DNA of 64,000 nucleotides from Oscillibacter valericigenes Sjm18-20 (GCA_000283575.1 AP012044.1:2232001-2296000), one strand, 5' to 3'. Positions 26,001 to 34,974 are shown, counted from the stretch's first letter. Program-made: numbers and translations. Notes: generated from the letters alone by a model not told the origin.

Positions 26001-29000
26001 AGGCTCACCTTCACGGTGTCCCCGAAAATTGGCTTGTCTCCTTTTCCCCATTCCAGCAGTTCCGGGACTTCCAGCTCATACCAGGTCGCGCCTTTTCCCT
26101 GCCCGTCCGACTTGGCAATCCAATCCGCGTTTTTCTCCCGGAAGTCCTTCAGCAGACGGTTGGCCTTTACCTCAAAATCCTTCCTCGCCCGTTCGCCTGC
26201 CTCCAACTGTTCGGCCATAGAATAAAACGCGCCGTCTTTCCAGCCGCCCAGCTGCTTCAGCCGATTCATAGGAGTTAATTGTGAATCTATAAAATCCGTT
26301 GTCTTCCGCCGCGCTTTGGAACCGGGTTTTCGTCCCTTGCTCCCCTGAATCTCCGCCTTGCTCTGCTGATAAATGGTTTCGATCTGCCGCCCGTGTTCTC
26401 TGCCGATCTCCCGGTCCATATCCGCCAAATGCGTCCGCAGCGTCTGCACTATCCGGTGAATGCTCGCCAGTTCCTCAACGGACTTGTCCGCCAGATACTC
26501 CCGGTCCATGCGCTCCAGCTTCTCCAGCGTATCCTTGTCCGGTATGTAGTTTTTATCATTTTCCACCAGTGCTTTATACCGTTCCGCGTTGGCTTTCAGC
26601 TTTTCGCTGGCTTCTTTGGTCAGGCTCTTGGTGTTATCCGCAATATTCTGCAAGGCGTATTCCGCAGTCTCCCGGTCCTCGGCACTCATACTGTCCAGTG
26701 CCTCCGCTAGCTTTGTGTCGTGGTACCCCAGCCGCCGGCGCAGGTATCTCAGGCTTCTTTGGGTCTGCGTGGCGGCCACGCTGCGCTCATGCCGCTCTTT
26801 TTTGCGCTGCATCATGTCCTGATAATACGTCTTTTGATTTTCCAGCCGCTCACGCCCCCGGTCGTTGGACCGTTGCAGCAGCTCCTTCCAGTGCTCCCGC
26901 TCCTTTGCAACGGCCGCGTCACTCCGGTCCTTCAGCTTGATTTCCAGCCCCGCCTTTTCCGCGAACCGCTGCAAGGCAGCGTCCATCTGGCGGCGCAGGT
27001 TGTCCGCGTGGTCCTCCACCGCGCCCTCTCCGTACTGGCGGCCCAAGTCCTCCGCCACTTCCTGAAGTCCGATGTGTTCCGGCTTCCCGGCCTCCGCCAT
27101 ATCGATCAGCTGACGCAGGGCGGTAGAGGAATCGCTTGTCTCGTCAAACATCCCTTCTCCGAACTTCCCCGCCATCTCCTGCATGATCTGATCCACGGAG
27201 GTCCCCTTTTGTGCGTCCGTTGTCAAAGAAAAGCCGTTGCCCAATGCGCGGCCAACCATGCCCCTCCAGTCGTCGCCCAGGTCTGCCCGGGTTGATTCAT
27301 CCACATAGACTTTTCTGCCCTTTAGATCGTCTCGCACGGCCTTGTATGCCGGGTCCGCATCCTGCACGGTGACCCCGGCATCGTATAGCGCGTCCTTGAG
27401 CTTTGAACGGTTTTCCTCCGTCACGCCACCGGTGCGCAGCATCTCCGCTCCCGCGCGGTCGATTGCCTCTCCCAGCGCCTTGCGGCTGCCCGCCGGGACG
27501 GAGAACAGGTTCAAGACATCCGTCCGCAGGTCCTTACGTGCCATCGTTGGCCGGTTTTCCTGTTGAGCTTTCGGCGCGTTTCTGTCGTCTGCCAGCGCAT
27601 CCAGATACCCTTCTACAGTTTCCAACCTTGGCATTTCAAGGTCCTTCGTTGTTTCGGCTGGCTTTTTCTCTTCCGAAACGTAGGTATTACCTGACTGTCC
27701 CGCTTTTTTTTGCAGTTTCTTTTGTTCTGTAGTCTCCAACCTCGGCATTTCAATGTCGTTTTGGCTTCTCGGGACTGTAGTTTCCCCCATTTTCCCGTTG
27801 CCTTTTTCTCCGGACTGTGTTACATTGTCAGCAGACAATAGAGATTGGGTCCCAGCGTCGCCATTGGCGGCAAGGCTGGTTTGATTGGCCCTGTCTCCAT
27901 TGTCTGTTTCATCAAAAAAGGAGCCCTGGGAATTTTGCGTGGGATTTGTCGAAGCGTTCTCCTTGACATTCTGCACCTTGCGCAGTAGACTGATTACTGA
28001 AGGAACATCGCCTCCGGGTACGTCGCCGTTCAGGCGGCCCCCGGTCTTGAAGGGCGTTGTTCCTTTTTCCGTTAAAAGGACTTCATGTACATAAAAATTA
28101 TTTTCCCGCTGGTTTCGTGTCAATACGACGCCGGCTAAGTAAGGTTCTCCGCCTATGGTGATCGGCGCCGCCACTACGGCGGTATCATATTGTCTTCCCT
28201 TCCAATTCGTCTCATAGTCAATCACTCGGCCCTGTTCAATCACGTCTGGCACCGCTGCGAAGGCAGCGGCTTTTTTTCTGCCAATTCCATGCGCAATGTC
28301 CGATTTTGCCCCCGACCGGGTGAGCTTCACGTCTCCTAACTGAGGATTGAATGCCACTCCTCCCACGCTGTTAAAATATTCCGTAACCTGGGTGGTAAGA
28401 TCCTTTTCTCCCTTGGCAAATTCTGTTCCCGCCACTTCGGAAACGGGCCTCATATTGGACGCTTCCCTGATTCCCTGCATGACCGTTTTTTCATCGACCG
28501 TTCCGGAAATATAGTTTCTTGCATTCTCCATCGTGAGGTTTCGTGCCAGTGCATTTGCCCGGAGCAGATCGTCCTGCATGGCTCTCGGCAGCTCAGACCC
28601 TCGGATATGCTGTACCACCTCCTCAAAAGGAGGCTCACGAACATTCCCCTTCTGACGTACTGCCTCCATCTCGGAGACAGCATTTTTTTGCCCTGCCTCG
28701 TTGCTCTGCGCTTCCAGATTTGGGACTTTCAAATCTTCGGTACCTACGAACGTTCCCTGCGCCTGCTCCGCCGCGTTTGACCGTGCTGTTTCCCTTCGGG
28801 TTGCCGCGTCGATTGCCCGACCAGCCAGCATTTGCCCTCCGCCGAGGATTCCGCCCACCACCGCGCCGCCTGCGAATTCCCCCGCCGCAGTACGTGGATT
28901 CAGTACGGCGTTTCCGTCCGTGACCGACGCCAGCGGATTTCCCTTCTGATAAATCAGGTTCTGCAAACCCCGCTCAATGATTCCCTGCGCAGCCTCCTCT

Positions 29001-30028
29001 TTGCCCTCGTCCACCATAGAGGAAATCCAGCTTTTCAGCGCGGAGCCGCCCTTTTGCAGTTCCTTCGGCAGCGTCTGGATGCCGCCTCCGACCTCAACAG
29101 CGGCGTTGAGCAGGCCGTTTCCAACCGCATACAGAGCTGCTTTTTCCCGGCTGGCCCCATCCGCGATGGCATCATCGTAGCCTGTGCCCGCCACTTGGGA
29201 GAAGGCAAGCCAGTATTGCGGGTCTCTCGCCATACCGGAAACCGTGTTTTTTACGGTATTTAATACGGTGGGAGATAAAGCGGTCGTGGCAGCACGGGTA
29301 AGTCCTGCGGTCGTCTGGGCGGCGGCGCTGCCGCCGCCGCTCAGTATGGCAAGAACAGCCTGCGGAGCGGCGGCAACGGTCGCTGATCCGTATTGGTCAT
29401 AGAGTTCAGCCGCCTTGCCGCCCTTTTCCGTATTCTCCCGATAGTAGTCGTTGATCCCCTGCCCCTCTTTGCGGATCGCATCAGACCACTGATTGAACGG
29501 CCCGTTATCGCTGATAGAGCCGAGCGGCAATCCGCTGAGCACCTCCATAGGGGCGAAAAGCACATCTTCGCCGAGGGCAAGTGTACTTCCGCCCGCCTGC
29601 GCGATCTGGTTGAGGCCCTTTCGCACGACGCCTGCGGTGGCCTTTCCAAGCGAGAAGTCCTCGATTTTATGTTCCTTTGCCTCCTTGACGCCCGCCGCCG
29701 CTTCCTCCTGCGTCATGCTCCCGCGCCCAGCCCCGCCGCCAAACCTGTTTTGCGGCTGCTTTACGATTGTGTGGCCCTGCTGCACACCCCGGGAGGATTT
29801 TGCTATCTCTCTCCGGTTTACTCCTGTTGCAGTCAGCACCGGCGCTCCGGTTTTTGCCGCCGCAGCGCGGTTTTGTGCCACTATTTGCGCGATCCGCGCG
29901 GAGGATGTCTCTCCGCGCGGATCGCTCTTTTGCATCTCTTTTTGGACAGAAGCAGTCTTTTCTTTTGCCGTTTTCGTATCAAACGAATAGGAGTCTCCGT
30001 TATTAAATTTAATATTCAGTTTTGCCAT
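23078..30028 (-). CDS. Giant internal virion / polyvalent protein with an LPD3-like domain
   Basis: A 2316-residue phage protein, probably an internal head protein ejected with DNA (role taken from podovirus relatives with similarly placed giants). Residues ~1-130 are low complexity; ~130-420 contain Ala/Gly-rich hydrophobic helices (QTTAGLTRAATTALSP, GEFAGGAVVGGILGG). At ~540-650 is a compact domain with SGAKSDIAHGIGRKKAAAF, VIDYETNWKGRQYDTAVV and FYVHEVLL, resembling the large polyvalent protein domain LPD3 (barnase/EndoU-like fold). A long coiled coil follows at ~950-1250. Short tags EMPRLET recur near 435, 760 and 800 and a related DKYDIMPKLS ends the protein. No lytic transglycosylase motif was found. 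The remnant at 21,855-21,950 copies its C-terminus. Confidence 0.8.
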   Translation of the reverse strand: MAKLNIKFNNGDSYSFDTKTAKEKTASVQKEMQKSDPRGETSSARIAQIVAQNRAAAAKTGAPVLTATGVNRREIAKSSRGVQQGHTIVKQPQNRFGGGAGRGSMTQEEAAAGVKEAKEHKIEDFSLGKATAGVVRKGLNQIAQAGGSTLALGEDVLFAPMEVLSGLPLGSISDNGPFNQWSDAIRKEGQGINDYYRENTEKGGKAAELYDQYGSATVAAAPQAVLAILSGGGSAAAQTTAGLTRAATTALSPTVLNTVKNTVSGMARDPQYWLAFSQVAGTGYDDAIADGASREKAALYAVGNGLLNAAVEVGGGIQTLPKELQKGGSALKSWISSMVDEGKEEAAQGIIERGLQNLIYQKGNPLASVTDGNAVLNPRTAAGEFAGGAVVGGILGGGQMLAGRAIDAATRRETARSNAAEQAQGTFVGTEDLKVPNLEAQSNEAGQKNAVSEMEAVRQKGNVREPPFEEVVQHIRGSELPRAMQDDLLRANALARNLTMENARNYISGTVDEKTVMQGIREASNMRPVSEVAGTEFAKGEKDLTTQVTEYFNSVGGVAFNPQLGDVKLTRSGAKSDIAHGIGRKKAAAFAAVPDVIEQGRVIDYETNWKGRQYDTAVVAAPITIGGEPYLAGVVLTRNQRENNFYVHEVLLTEKGTTPFKTGGRLNGDVPGGDVPSVISLLRKVQNVKENASTNPTQNSQGSFFDETDNGDRANQTSLAANGDAGTQSLLSADNVTQSGEKGNGKMGETTVPRSQNDIEMPRLETTEQKKLQKKAGQSGNTYVSEEKKPAETTKDLEMPRLETVEGYLDALADDRNAPKAQQENRPTMARKDLRTDVLNLFSVPAGSRKALGEAIDRAGAEMLRTGGVTEENRSKLKDALYDAGVTVQDADPAYKAVRDDLKGRKVYVDESTRADLGDDWRGMVGRALGNGFSLTTDAQKGTSVDQIMQEMAGKFGEGMFDETSDSSTALRQLIDMAEAGKPEHIGLQEVAEDLGRQYGEGAVEDHADNLRRQMDAALQRFAEKAGLEIKLKDRSDAAVAKEREHWKELLQRSNDRGRERLENQKTYYQDMMQRKKERHERSVAATQTQRSLRYLRRRLGYHDTKLAEALDSMSAEDRETAEYALQNIADNTKSLTKEASEKLKANAERYKALVENDKNYIPDKDTLEKLERMDREYLADKSVEELASIHRIVQTLRTHLADMDREIGREHGRQIETIYQQSKAEIQGSKGRKPGSKARRKTTDFIDSQLTPMNRLKQLGGWKDGAFYSMAEQLEAGERARKDFEVKANRLLKDFREKNADWIAKSDGQGKGATWYELEVPELLEWGKGDKPIFGDTVKVSLTPAMRVELARGVRNYDNLRHAEGGVTFPDRTLYSKGERAEAYARGTTIKLAPEIMKKLFSYESLTAEEKELYRLGDQFFNKMAKDAINKTSQEMDGVDRAMSQYYSKIYTNSSYRPTDVTTVDQSLGGMGSLQKCVQSKAPMLAVSMWEAYADTIDTVSKYSGLAIPVRNMNMLYNWMESGQNESMKSVLEKKWGTGSKKFMENLLKELQNKQVLDKSGVDALADYFLKNYITATFGANPGIVLKQATSFPSGAAVLGWDTIPSPGQMRKVDTELIAKYTPELEYRSMGYATPELAELKNNPNWTQRNKFTRFVFGGAIQAMDRATVKCMWPWAENAVRKNYSDLEPGTDEFYKKTAELFNKAVSETQPMYDVMHRAEIMQNPSALTRTFTMFKTVPLQQQNMIRRAVGEAQAAKTPAEVSKARGQVASTAASMVVATLGYEGVEFFNQMLKNAAKGYRDDDDDDKLTVKSVLTTMAEKSVKDQAGVVIGGKDLADVLMKAFGDVDFYETEAPGLSQIMDLKTAAEQTMETFKTVLSDTKDLKEHGGSLKQYVKENGNDLLGDVKDTATLLAELSKGVPVPNLEKYLLGTLQWTSPELREEYKALWDSTNKRDLAGLSGGALRVRVGKLMDLRVDNLSDEAKDELARLYETVGTEVIPSDVPSTIHMDDEDASLTRTMRQTYQNAYGKVLEDNLEKLLTSKPYQSMTDQAKSAAVTDLYDYAKAVAANKTVEKDMTGGAQKATGIIADGGELPDYLHFCATVGERNAEERLKYLSRGEYSEASKAAIYLSALASDSKQKAWAELKQQGITKEEFYRYALAVNGQTAKDDLLRAMEGLSLSDDKKATVYFAVEASDSEKEKLDAAEKEGVSEQTYFQYLTASAGMSKKAQKLVAINSLDLTVNQKNALYDANGWAKSTLYDAPWYDIMPRLSSGGGGSRRTSRGGTSSGKTGTALDKYRLGNSLDKYDIMPKLS

Positions 30029-30040
30029 TTGTCCCTCCTG

Positions 30041-31393
30041 TTAAATTGAGATGCCGATTTCAGCGCAGTATTTTCTAAGATCACTTTGCTGCGCAGAATT
30101 CAGGCTGTCCCAATTGGCCGCGATGAAAGATGCCGCGCTGTCTTTCTTACCAGCTTGCGTGTACACTAAAATGGTGCGCTTCAAACCGTTGAAGTTTGCC
30201 GTTTCCATTCCTCCCGCAGTCCCGCCGTACTTTGCCCACGCCTGCTCCGCCGTCAGCCCACCGGCTGCTTTGCTGGAGGCGCTGCCCCACTTGCCGTCCG
30301 CTGCGACCCCCAGCTTGCTTTGCAGCTGCTGCACCTGCGCGGTCGTCAGGGATCCGTTGTTATATCCTGACACCGTTCTCCCGCTGGAAGAAGAAAGGAC
30401 CGTCCCCGTTTTTGTTGTTGTCCCCGTCGTAACTCCCTGCGCGTTCAGGTACACGCTACGAATGGCCGCCGCCACAGTCTGGGTTAGCCCCGCCGCGCCC
30501 AGCGTATCGCTGTCCGGCATAATACCCGCGCTCAGCAGCTCCATGGCGTGTGTCCTTGCAGTTGCCTGATTCTGCGTGTCAAGATTCTGCTGGTTCCAGT
30601 AATTGTTGCTGGAAAGCTGCTGCTGACTCAGGTCCATATTCTGCTGATTCCAGTAATTACTGTTGGCCAGATTTGCCTGATTCCAGTAATTCTGGTTGTT
30701 CAGCTGCTGGTTCTGGGATACATAGCTGGACCACTGGCTTTGAAGGGAGGATAGCTGCTGGGATAACGCCTGGGCCGTCTGCATGTCGCCGCTAAGCTGC
30801 GCGTCGGAAATGGCCTGTTGAAGCTGTTTCACCGTGGCGGCCCGCTGGGTTTCGATGTCGTTCAGGTTGTTTTGATAGTTGCTCTCCGACTGAATGCGCT
30901 GACTGTCCGCCATGCCTCCGGCATACCCCGCCGCGCTCAGCTTCTGATCCAGATTCTTTTCCCCCAGCATCTTGGCAACATAGGCCTGCTGCGCCAGCTT
31001 ATCGCTGTCCTGATTGGCGGTGTCAATCTGGGTCTGGTAGCCGTTCACCGCCTTGTCCACTGCCGCTTTGATGTAGTTCTGCATCTGGGTTTGATACGCG
31101 CTGTATCCGGACTGGTTCAGGTAGTCCTGAAACGTCATGTTGGAATACGTGGGATATTGCCCCGAAAGGCCATTTTTACCTGTAAGGCTATTTCCCTGTA
31201 CACCGCTTGTGCTAAGGACTCCTGATGCAGCGTTTCCGCCATAAGTCACGCCGTCCACAACATATCCGCCGTCAGACGTTTTTGTGCCGCTCTTTGCATA
31301 GCCGTCAGCGTCATAAGAAACCGAGTAATTGCCCTGCTGAACGGTCTGCCCCGCTTTTGATGTATCGCGGGACATATCAGGTCCTCTTGCCAT
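30041..31393 (-). CDS. Gln/Asn-rich virion protein with a peptidoglycan-binding-like segment
   Basis: A 450-residue protein. The middle is Gln-rich coiled coil with three imperfect NYWNQ(Q/A)N repeats encoded at ~30,590-30,700. Toward the C-terminus is LTTAQVQQLQSKLGVAADGKWG, split here as TTAQVQQLQSKLGV and ADGKWG, the core of a PG_binding_1-like fold. Located between the lysin and the giant internal protein, it is likely another ejection or internal virion protein. ATG at 31391-31393 is preferred (AGAGGTGGATACC upstream) over 31402. Confidence 0.7.
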   Translation of the reverse strand: MARGPDMSRDTSKAGQTVQQGNYSVSYDADGYAKSGTKTSDGGYVVDGVTYGGNAASGVLSTSGVQGNSLTGKNGLSGQYPTYSNMTFQDYLNQSGYSAYQTQMQNYIKAAVDKAVNGYQTQIDTANQDSDKLAQQAYVAKMLGEKNLDQKLSAAGYAGGMADSQRIQSESNYQNNLNDIETQRAATVKQLQQAISDAQLSGDMQTAQALSQQLSSLQSQWSSYVSQNQQLNNQNYWNQANLANSNYWNQQNMDLSQQQLSSNNYWNQQNLDTQNQATARTHAMELLSAGIMPDSDTLGAAGLTQTVAAAIRSVYLNAQGVTTGTTTKTGTVLSSSSGRTVSGYNNGSLTTAQVQQLQSKLGVAADGKWGSASSKAAGGLTAEQAWAKYGGTAGGMETANFNGLKRTILVYTQAGKKDSAASFIAANWDSLNSAQQSDLRKYCAEIGISI

Positions 31394-31450
31394 GGTATCC
31401 ACCTCTCTTTTAAAATAAGGGCAGGGCTGCGCCCCGCCCTGTGTTTTGGC

Positions 31451-31921
31451 TCACACGTTGTACCAGGGCCGATATGCCCCGGTGATGTTGGCATATGCCC
31501 GGTTGCGCTCCATGACCCACCCACCGTTGGCCTGAGACGCAAGAGACGTGTTGCCCTCATAGGTCACAACACAACCGCTCTTGACCGCTTTCACGATGCC
31601 GACGTGTTCGGTCACGTTCTTGTCCTTTCCCCAATGCATGAACAGGATGTCGCCCGGTTTAAAGCCGCTCGTCACCCACTGGCCATGCTGCTTTGCGTAA
31701 GTTGCAAGGGTGGTACAACTGGCCGTCTTCACCGGCAAAGGCAGATTGGCTCGGGCAAATACCCACTGCACCCATGTCATACACCAAGCGTAGTTGCAGC
31801 CGGTCTTGCCGTAGTACCAGTCGTTATACTTGACCTTGTTGGAGCCGGCGGGCCACTCGATCACGCCCAGCTGAGACTCCGCCCATTGAAGGACGTTTGC
31901 CCGCTTTTCATCATTTGTCAC
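31451..31921 (-). CDS. CHAP-domain endolysin
   Basis: A 156-residue cysteine amidase/endopeptidase that cuts host peptidoglycan at lysis. Catalytic Cys47 lies in NYAWCMTWVQWVF and His107 in TEHVGIVKAV; the GFKPGDILFMHWG strand between them is typical of CHAP. No separate cell-wall-binding domain. It overlaps the holin gene by 11 bases, forming a lysis cassette. No signal peptide, so release depends on the holin. Confidence 0.9.
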   Translation of the reverse strand: MTNDEKRANVLQWAESQLGVIEWPAGSNKVKYNDWYYGKTGCNYAWCMTWVQWVFARANLPLPVKTASCTTLATYAKQHGQWVTSGFKPGDILFMHWGKDKNVTEHVGIVKAVKSGCVVTYEGNTSLASQANGGWVMERNRAYANITGAYRPWYNV

Positions 31922-32408
31922 CTTGGCCGTCCCCTTCCTCCGATCCGGTCAGCTTGTCCCCTGCGCTGTCCACCGCCTTTTTCCCGGCTTCCAGCGCGGA
32001 TACCAGCCACTCAGGCACCGGCGCACCGAACGTCACGGCGTGTTCCGCAAGACTGCCCAGCTCCCCGATGATGTACCAAACAATTACCAAGGGGGCCAGC
32101 AGCACCGTGTACTGAAACGGAAGCGTGATACCGGGAAAGTTGGCCACGATCAGGCCAATCAGCCAGTCCGCCACCAGCGCAACGATCACGATCACCACTT
32201 CGCCGCCCTTGTGCCACGCACCGGCCCTCAGCTTTTCGCTGCTCCATTTCCCCTGTTTCGCCGCCGCAGCGCTGCCGATCAGCCAGTCCAGCAGCATCAT
32301 GCCCACCCAAACCAGAACCAGCCAGCCGAACCACCCCCAGAACGCCGTCAACGCCGCCAGAATCGCTGTAATTCCCGCTTTCACATTGGTCAAAGCATTG
32401 CTGTTCAT
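31911..32408 (-). CDS. Phage holin (toxin secretion/phage lysis holin family)
   Basis: A 165-residue membrane protein of the Phage_holin_4 family: hydrophobic segments ALTAFWGWFGWLVLVWVGMMLLDW, VVIVIVALVADWLIGLIVA and YTVLLAPLVIVWYIIGELGS, the second preceded by the conserved KGGEVVIV; charged C-terminal tail (GSEEGDGQGDK). Family marker is the LDWxxG motif after the first TM (LLDWLIGSAAAAKQG). Directly upstream of the CHAP lysin. Confidence 0.9.
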   Translation of the reverse strand: MNSNALTNVKAGITAILAALTAFWGWFGWLVLVWVGMMLLDWLIGSAAAAKQGKWSSEKLRAGAWHKGGEVVIVIVALVADWLIGLIVANFPGITLPFQYTVLLAPLVIVWYIIGELGSLAEHAVTFGAPVPEWLVSALEAGKKAVDSAGDKLTGSEEGDGQGDK

Positions 32409-32450
32409 AATCGTTTTCCTTTCTTGTGTACCCGTTACCAGCGGGCTATT

Positions 32451-33020
32451 TTATTTCCACCTGTAATGCGGCCTCTCGCCGCCCCGGACGGCGTACCGCA
32501 TCCAGTCCAGCAGCACGATCACCGGCCCGCTGACCAGGCACCACAGGGCCGCAAACTGCGGGCAAACCTGCCCCAGCACATTGCCGGGAAGGTCGGAGTA
32601 GTCCCACACACCCCAGCCCAGCCAGAGATTGAGGACGCACCCGGCCACGAACTCCGCCGCCGTAATGGCCGCGCCGCACAAAAGGGCTTGTGTCCAAATC
32701 GGACACCGCCACGGCAGCTCCGCGCCCATCCGCTCCATGAGGATGCCCAGCAGCAGCGCCAGCACCAGCATCGTCCAGTTGATGCCCTCCGGGTGGCCCT
32801 GCGCGGTCTTATAGGCAACCTCAATGAGAAAATATGTACTCCCGACGAAACACCCCAGCAGCCCAGAAAGAATTACGTCCCCGGCCTTACGCTCGTCGCC
32901 GCAAGCTGCGCATCCCTCGCCCCGGCCTGCGGCCATGGCTCGCTCACTCCGCTGCGCCTCCTCTTTCAACCGAAACCCGCTGCGCTGGGCTTTCGGTTGA
33001 GTAAGACGAAAATTACGCAT
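32451..33020 (-). CDS. Four-TM membrane protein resembling putative ABC-transporter type IV (CmpB family)
   Basis: A 189-residue protein; ATG at 33018-33020 follows GGAGGTAAAA. The first ~45 residues (FRLTQPKAQRSGF, EEAQRSERAMAAGRGEG) come from an inserted palindromic repeat and look non-native. The remainder has four TM helices and the block GVWDYSDLPGNVLGQVCPQ, the hallmark of PF06541-type integral membrane proteins. In phages such proteins sit near holins; a role in lysis is possible but unproven. Confidence 0.72.
   Translation of the reverse strand: MRNFRLTQPKAQRSGFRLKEEAQRSERAMAAGRGEGCAACGDERKAGDVILSGLLGCFVGSTYFLIEVAYKTAQGHPEGINWTMLVLALLLGILMERMGAELPWRCPIWTQALLCGAAITAAEFVAGCVLNLWLGWGVWDYSDLPGNVLGQVCPQFAALWCLVSGPVIVLLDWMRYAVRGGERPHYRWK
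32941..33000 (-). repeat. REP-like palindromic element, copy A (inside a coding region)
   Basis: TCAACCGAAA (32966-32975) and TTTCGGTTGA (32991-33000) form a perfect stem around CCC-GCTGCGCT-GGG. The 23 bases at 32972-32994 recur exactly (other strand) at 52362-52384, and the next ~35 bases of both copies are also alike. Confidence 0.75.
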
Positions 33021-33699
33021 TTTTACCTCCTGCCGCCGCAATAATTGTTTCCATGTGCGCCTTGAGATCGTCCGGCAGCGCCGCGCCGTAGGCAATGGCC
33101 TCCACCTCCGCCGCCGTCTCGCAGCGCTTGACCCACGCCCGGACATGGTTGCAATAGGTCTGGTGGTACAGGACGTGCGCCGTGGCCGCCTTTGCCATGA
33201 TGGCAATGTCCGCCGCCGTGTAGATTTCGCACAGCGCCCCGTCCAGATGATAGGCGTAGCCGGTGCCGTCCGTTTTGATGGCCTCCTGCGCCGTGGAGAG
33301 GTTGATCTGATCCGGGATGGTCAGACTGATATGCCCCGACGTGCCGTCGGAGAGCTTCATGTCGCACCCTGCGGTAATAGCAGCGTCGCAGGCGGCGTTG
33401 ATCTCCGTCAGTTTCCATGCTTGTACATCTGAAAGCAAAGGCTCTACCGGCTCCACTGGTTCTGGCGTCACCGGCTCCGCCGGAGCCGCATTGCTCAAAA
33501 CAACGGTGTTGCCCTCGATGCGCGGATGTGTCCAGTGTGCCACCGTATCCGTCCTGATGCACACGCCGTCGTCGGCGTATAGACTGACCGATAACCCCAG
33601 TTCCACCGGGGCCTCCTCCAATGTGTAGCGCACCTCGACGATGCCCAGCGTCGTCGAGGTAACGGTATAGTGCTTGGTGGTTTTGGTTGTGATGTACAT
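33013..33699 (-). CDS. Phage tail/virion accessory protein with DUF4376-like C-terminal domain
   Basis: A 228-residue protein. The N-terminal ~85 residues are beta-rich (TVTSTTLGIVEVRYTLEEAP). The C-terminal half has WKLTEINAACDAAITAGCDM, LSDGTSGHISLTIPDQINLS and YHQTYCNHVRAWV, a domain common in tail-fibre-adjacent proteins of Firmicutes phages (DUF4376-like). ATG at 33697-33699 is chosen for its GAGGAG; its 3' end overlaps the next gene by eight bases. Confidence 0.7.
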   Translation of the reverse strand: MYITTKTTKHYTVTSTTLGIVEVRYTLEEAPVELGLSVSLYADDGVCIRTDTVAHWTHPRIEGNTVVLSNAAPAEPVTPEPVEPVEPLLSDVQAWKLTEINAACDAAITAGCDMKLSDGTSGHISLTIPDQINLSTAQEAIKTDGTGYAYHLDGALCEIYTAADIAIMAKAATAHVLYHQTYCNHVRAWVKRCETAAEVEAIAYGAALPDDLKAHMETIIAAAGGKNA

Positions 33700-33766
33700 A
33701 GGTATCAACTCCTCATAGGTATAATTCCCATGCGGGAAAATTCTTCATCACTGATAGATCTATATT

Positions 33767-34231
33767 TTACCATTTGAATCCCTCATAAAGTCCCTGCGTA
33801 AATTTAGCACCGCTAGAGATGGATAAGTCAATAGTCCCACTTGTTTTGTTAAAAAAGCCAGCGGTTGCACCTTTTCGCCTTTTAAATTCGGCTATATTTA
33901 GTTGGTCTAGGTTGGAAATTACCGTTACTGTATAACTTCCATTTTGATATAAGATAAATAGTGAACTATTAACTCCGCCGTAATTCGTTAACCCATCACT
34001 TGAACTAACAACATAAGCCAAAAGAAAATTGTCAGAATCTATTAATTCAGGGAAAGTTTGTAGAGAGGTTTGACTTGCCGTTACGCTTATAGGTGTCATA
34101 ACTTTAGCGGTACTCGTTCCTAATAACTTTTCACCGTTGACGTAGGCCGTTTTCCCTGTCAAAATATCCGCCGCCGTCGCGGTCGCGTCGCTGGTATCCA
34201 GCCCTCGTCTGAGAATCATCACCTTGCCCAT
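33767..34231 (-). CDS. Hypothetical tail-fibre/receptor-binding protein
   Basis: A 154-residue protein beginning GKVMILRRGLDTSDATATAADILTGKTAY, whose DATATAADIL.GKTAYVNGEKL motif (a repeat of many Firmicutes tail proteins, splitting here into DATATAADI and GKTAYVNGEK) is followed by an unrelated, visibly AT-rich C-terminal region (TNYGGVNSSLFILYQNGSY). Such a conserved head with a variable, foreign tail fits host-range proteins. The ATG at 34229-34231 overlaps the previous stop (TAATG), with GGAGGTAACGAG upstream. Confidence 0.65.
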   Translation of the reverse strand: MGKVMILRRGLDTSDATATAADILTGKTAYVNGEKLLGTSTAKVMTPISVTASQTSLQTFPELIDSDNFLLAYVVSSSDGLTNYGGVNSSLFILYQNGSYTVTVISNLDQLNIAEFKRRKGATAGFFNKTSGTIDLSISSGAKFTQGLYEGFKW

Positions 34232-34974
34232 TACCTCGTTACCTCCAGCTTTAGCGGAAACGCCACGGTGGGCGCTGCCGTACATACAAACTTGATTGCA
34301 TCTGCAAGGGTTTCCATCGTCTGCACCTTACTCAACGCACTGGCGTAAAGCTTGTTGGCAGCGTTGTCACTGCCGGGGTAAATATCTGCCTTCACATCCT
34401 CGTCCGATTCCAGGATCCCCGGTACGCTAACCGTCTGCGTGTAGAATCCACCCGTGACCGCCGTCCAGCTCACCAGCACGGTGCAATAAAGCAGCTCACT
34501 TGTCGCCGCTCCGATCTGCGCCGGGGTCACCGGGTCACTGCCGCCGGTCGCGTGATTGGCCGCATGAACTGCCGCCGCCTTTCCGTTGATGGAGGCAATC
34601 ACTTCCGCCGCCAGTTTTGCAACTGTGACCGCCCCATCCGGGAGCTGCCCCAGCACCACACCTTGTAATTCTTCCTTTGTAGCTTTCAGGTCTAGCGCCG
34701 CCTGCTGCGGCCCGGAAACCGGCTTGTCCGCGTCCGCTGTATTGTCCGCGGCCCCCAGCCCCACCTGCTCCTTTGTCACGGCATGGGGGTTTTCAGCATC
34801 CGCTTCGTGGCCGTTGACCTCATCGACTACAAGATTGACTGCGGTTGCAACCACCGCGCGCACCAGATTGTCGAAGATTGCTTTTACCTCGGACGGCGTT
34901 CCCGTCACGATGTCCGGCGCCGAAGCGACTCCCGCCGCGGCTATCTGAGCTTGCGTGATATGTTCCAGTACCAC
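34231..34974 (-). CDS. Phage tail fibre / head fibre-like protein
   Basis: A 247-residue protein with ENPHAVTKEQVGLGAADNTADADKPVS, quoted as NPHAVTKEQVGLG and ADNTADADKPVS, the classic tail-fibre repeat of siphoviruses and podoviruses. A second repeat HAANHATGGSDPVTPAQIGA follows, then a beta-rich C-terminus. Mostly likely a fibre or collar component; cell-contact role by analogy. Confidence 0.78.
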   Translation of the reverse strand: MVLEHITQAQIAAAGVASAPDIVTGTPSEVKAIFDNLVRAVVATAVNLVVDEVNGHEADAENPHAVTKEQVGLGAADNTADADKPVSGPQQAALDLKATKEELQGVVLGQLPDGAVTVAKLAAEVIASINGKAAAVHAANHATGGSDPVTPAQIGAATSELLYCTVLVSWTAVTGGFYTQTVSVPGILESDEDVKADIYPGSDNAANKLYASALSKVQTMETLADAIKFVCTAAPTVAFPLKLEVTR

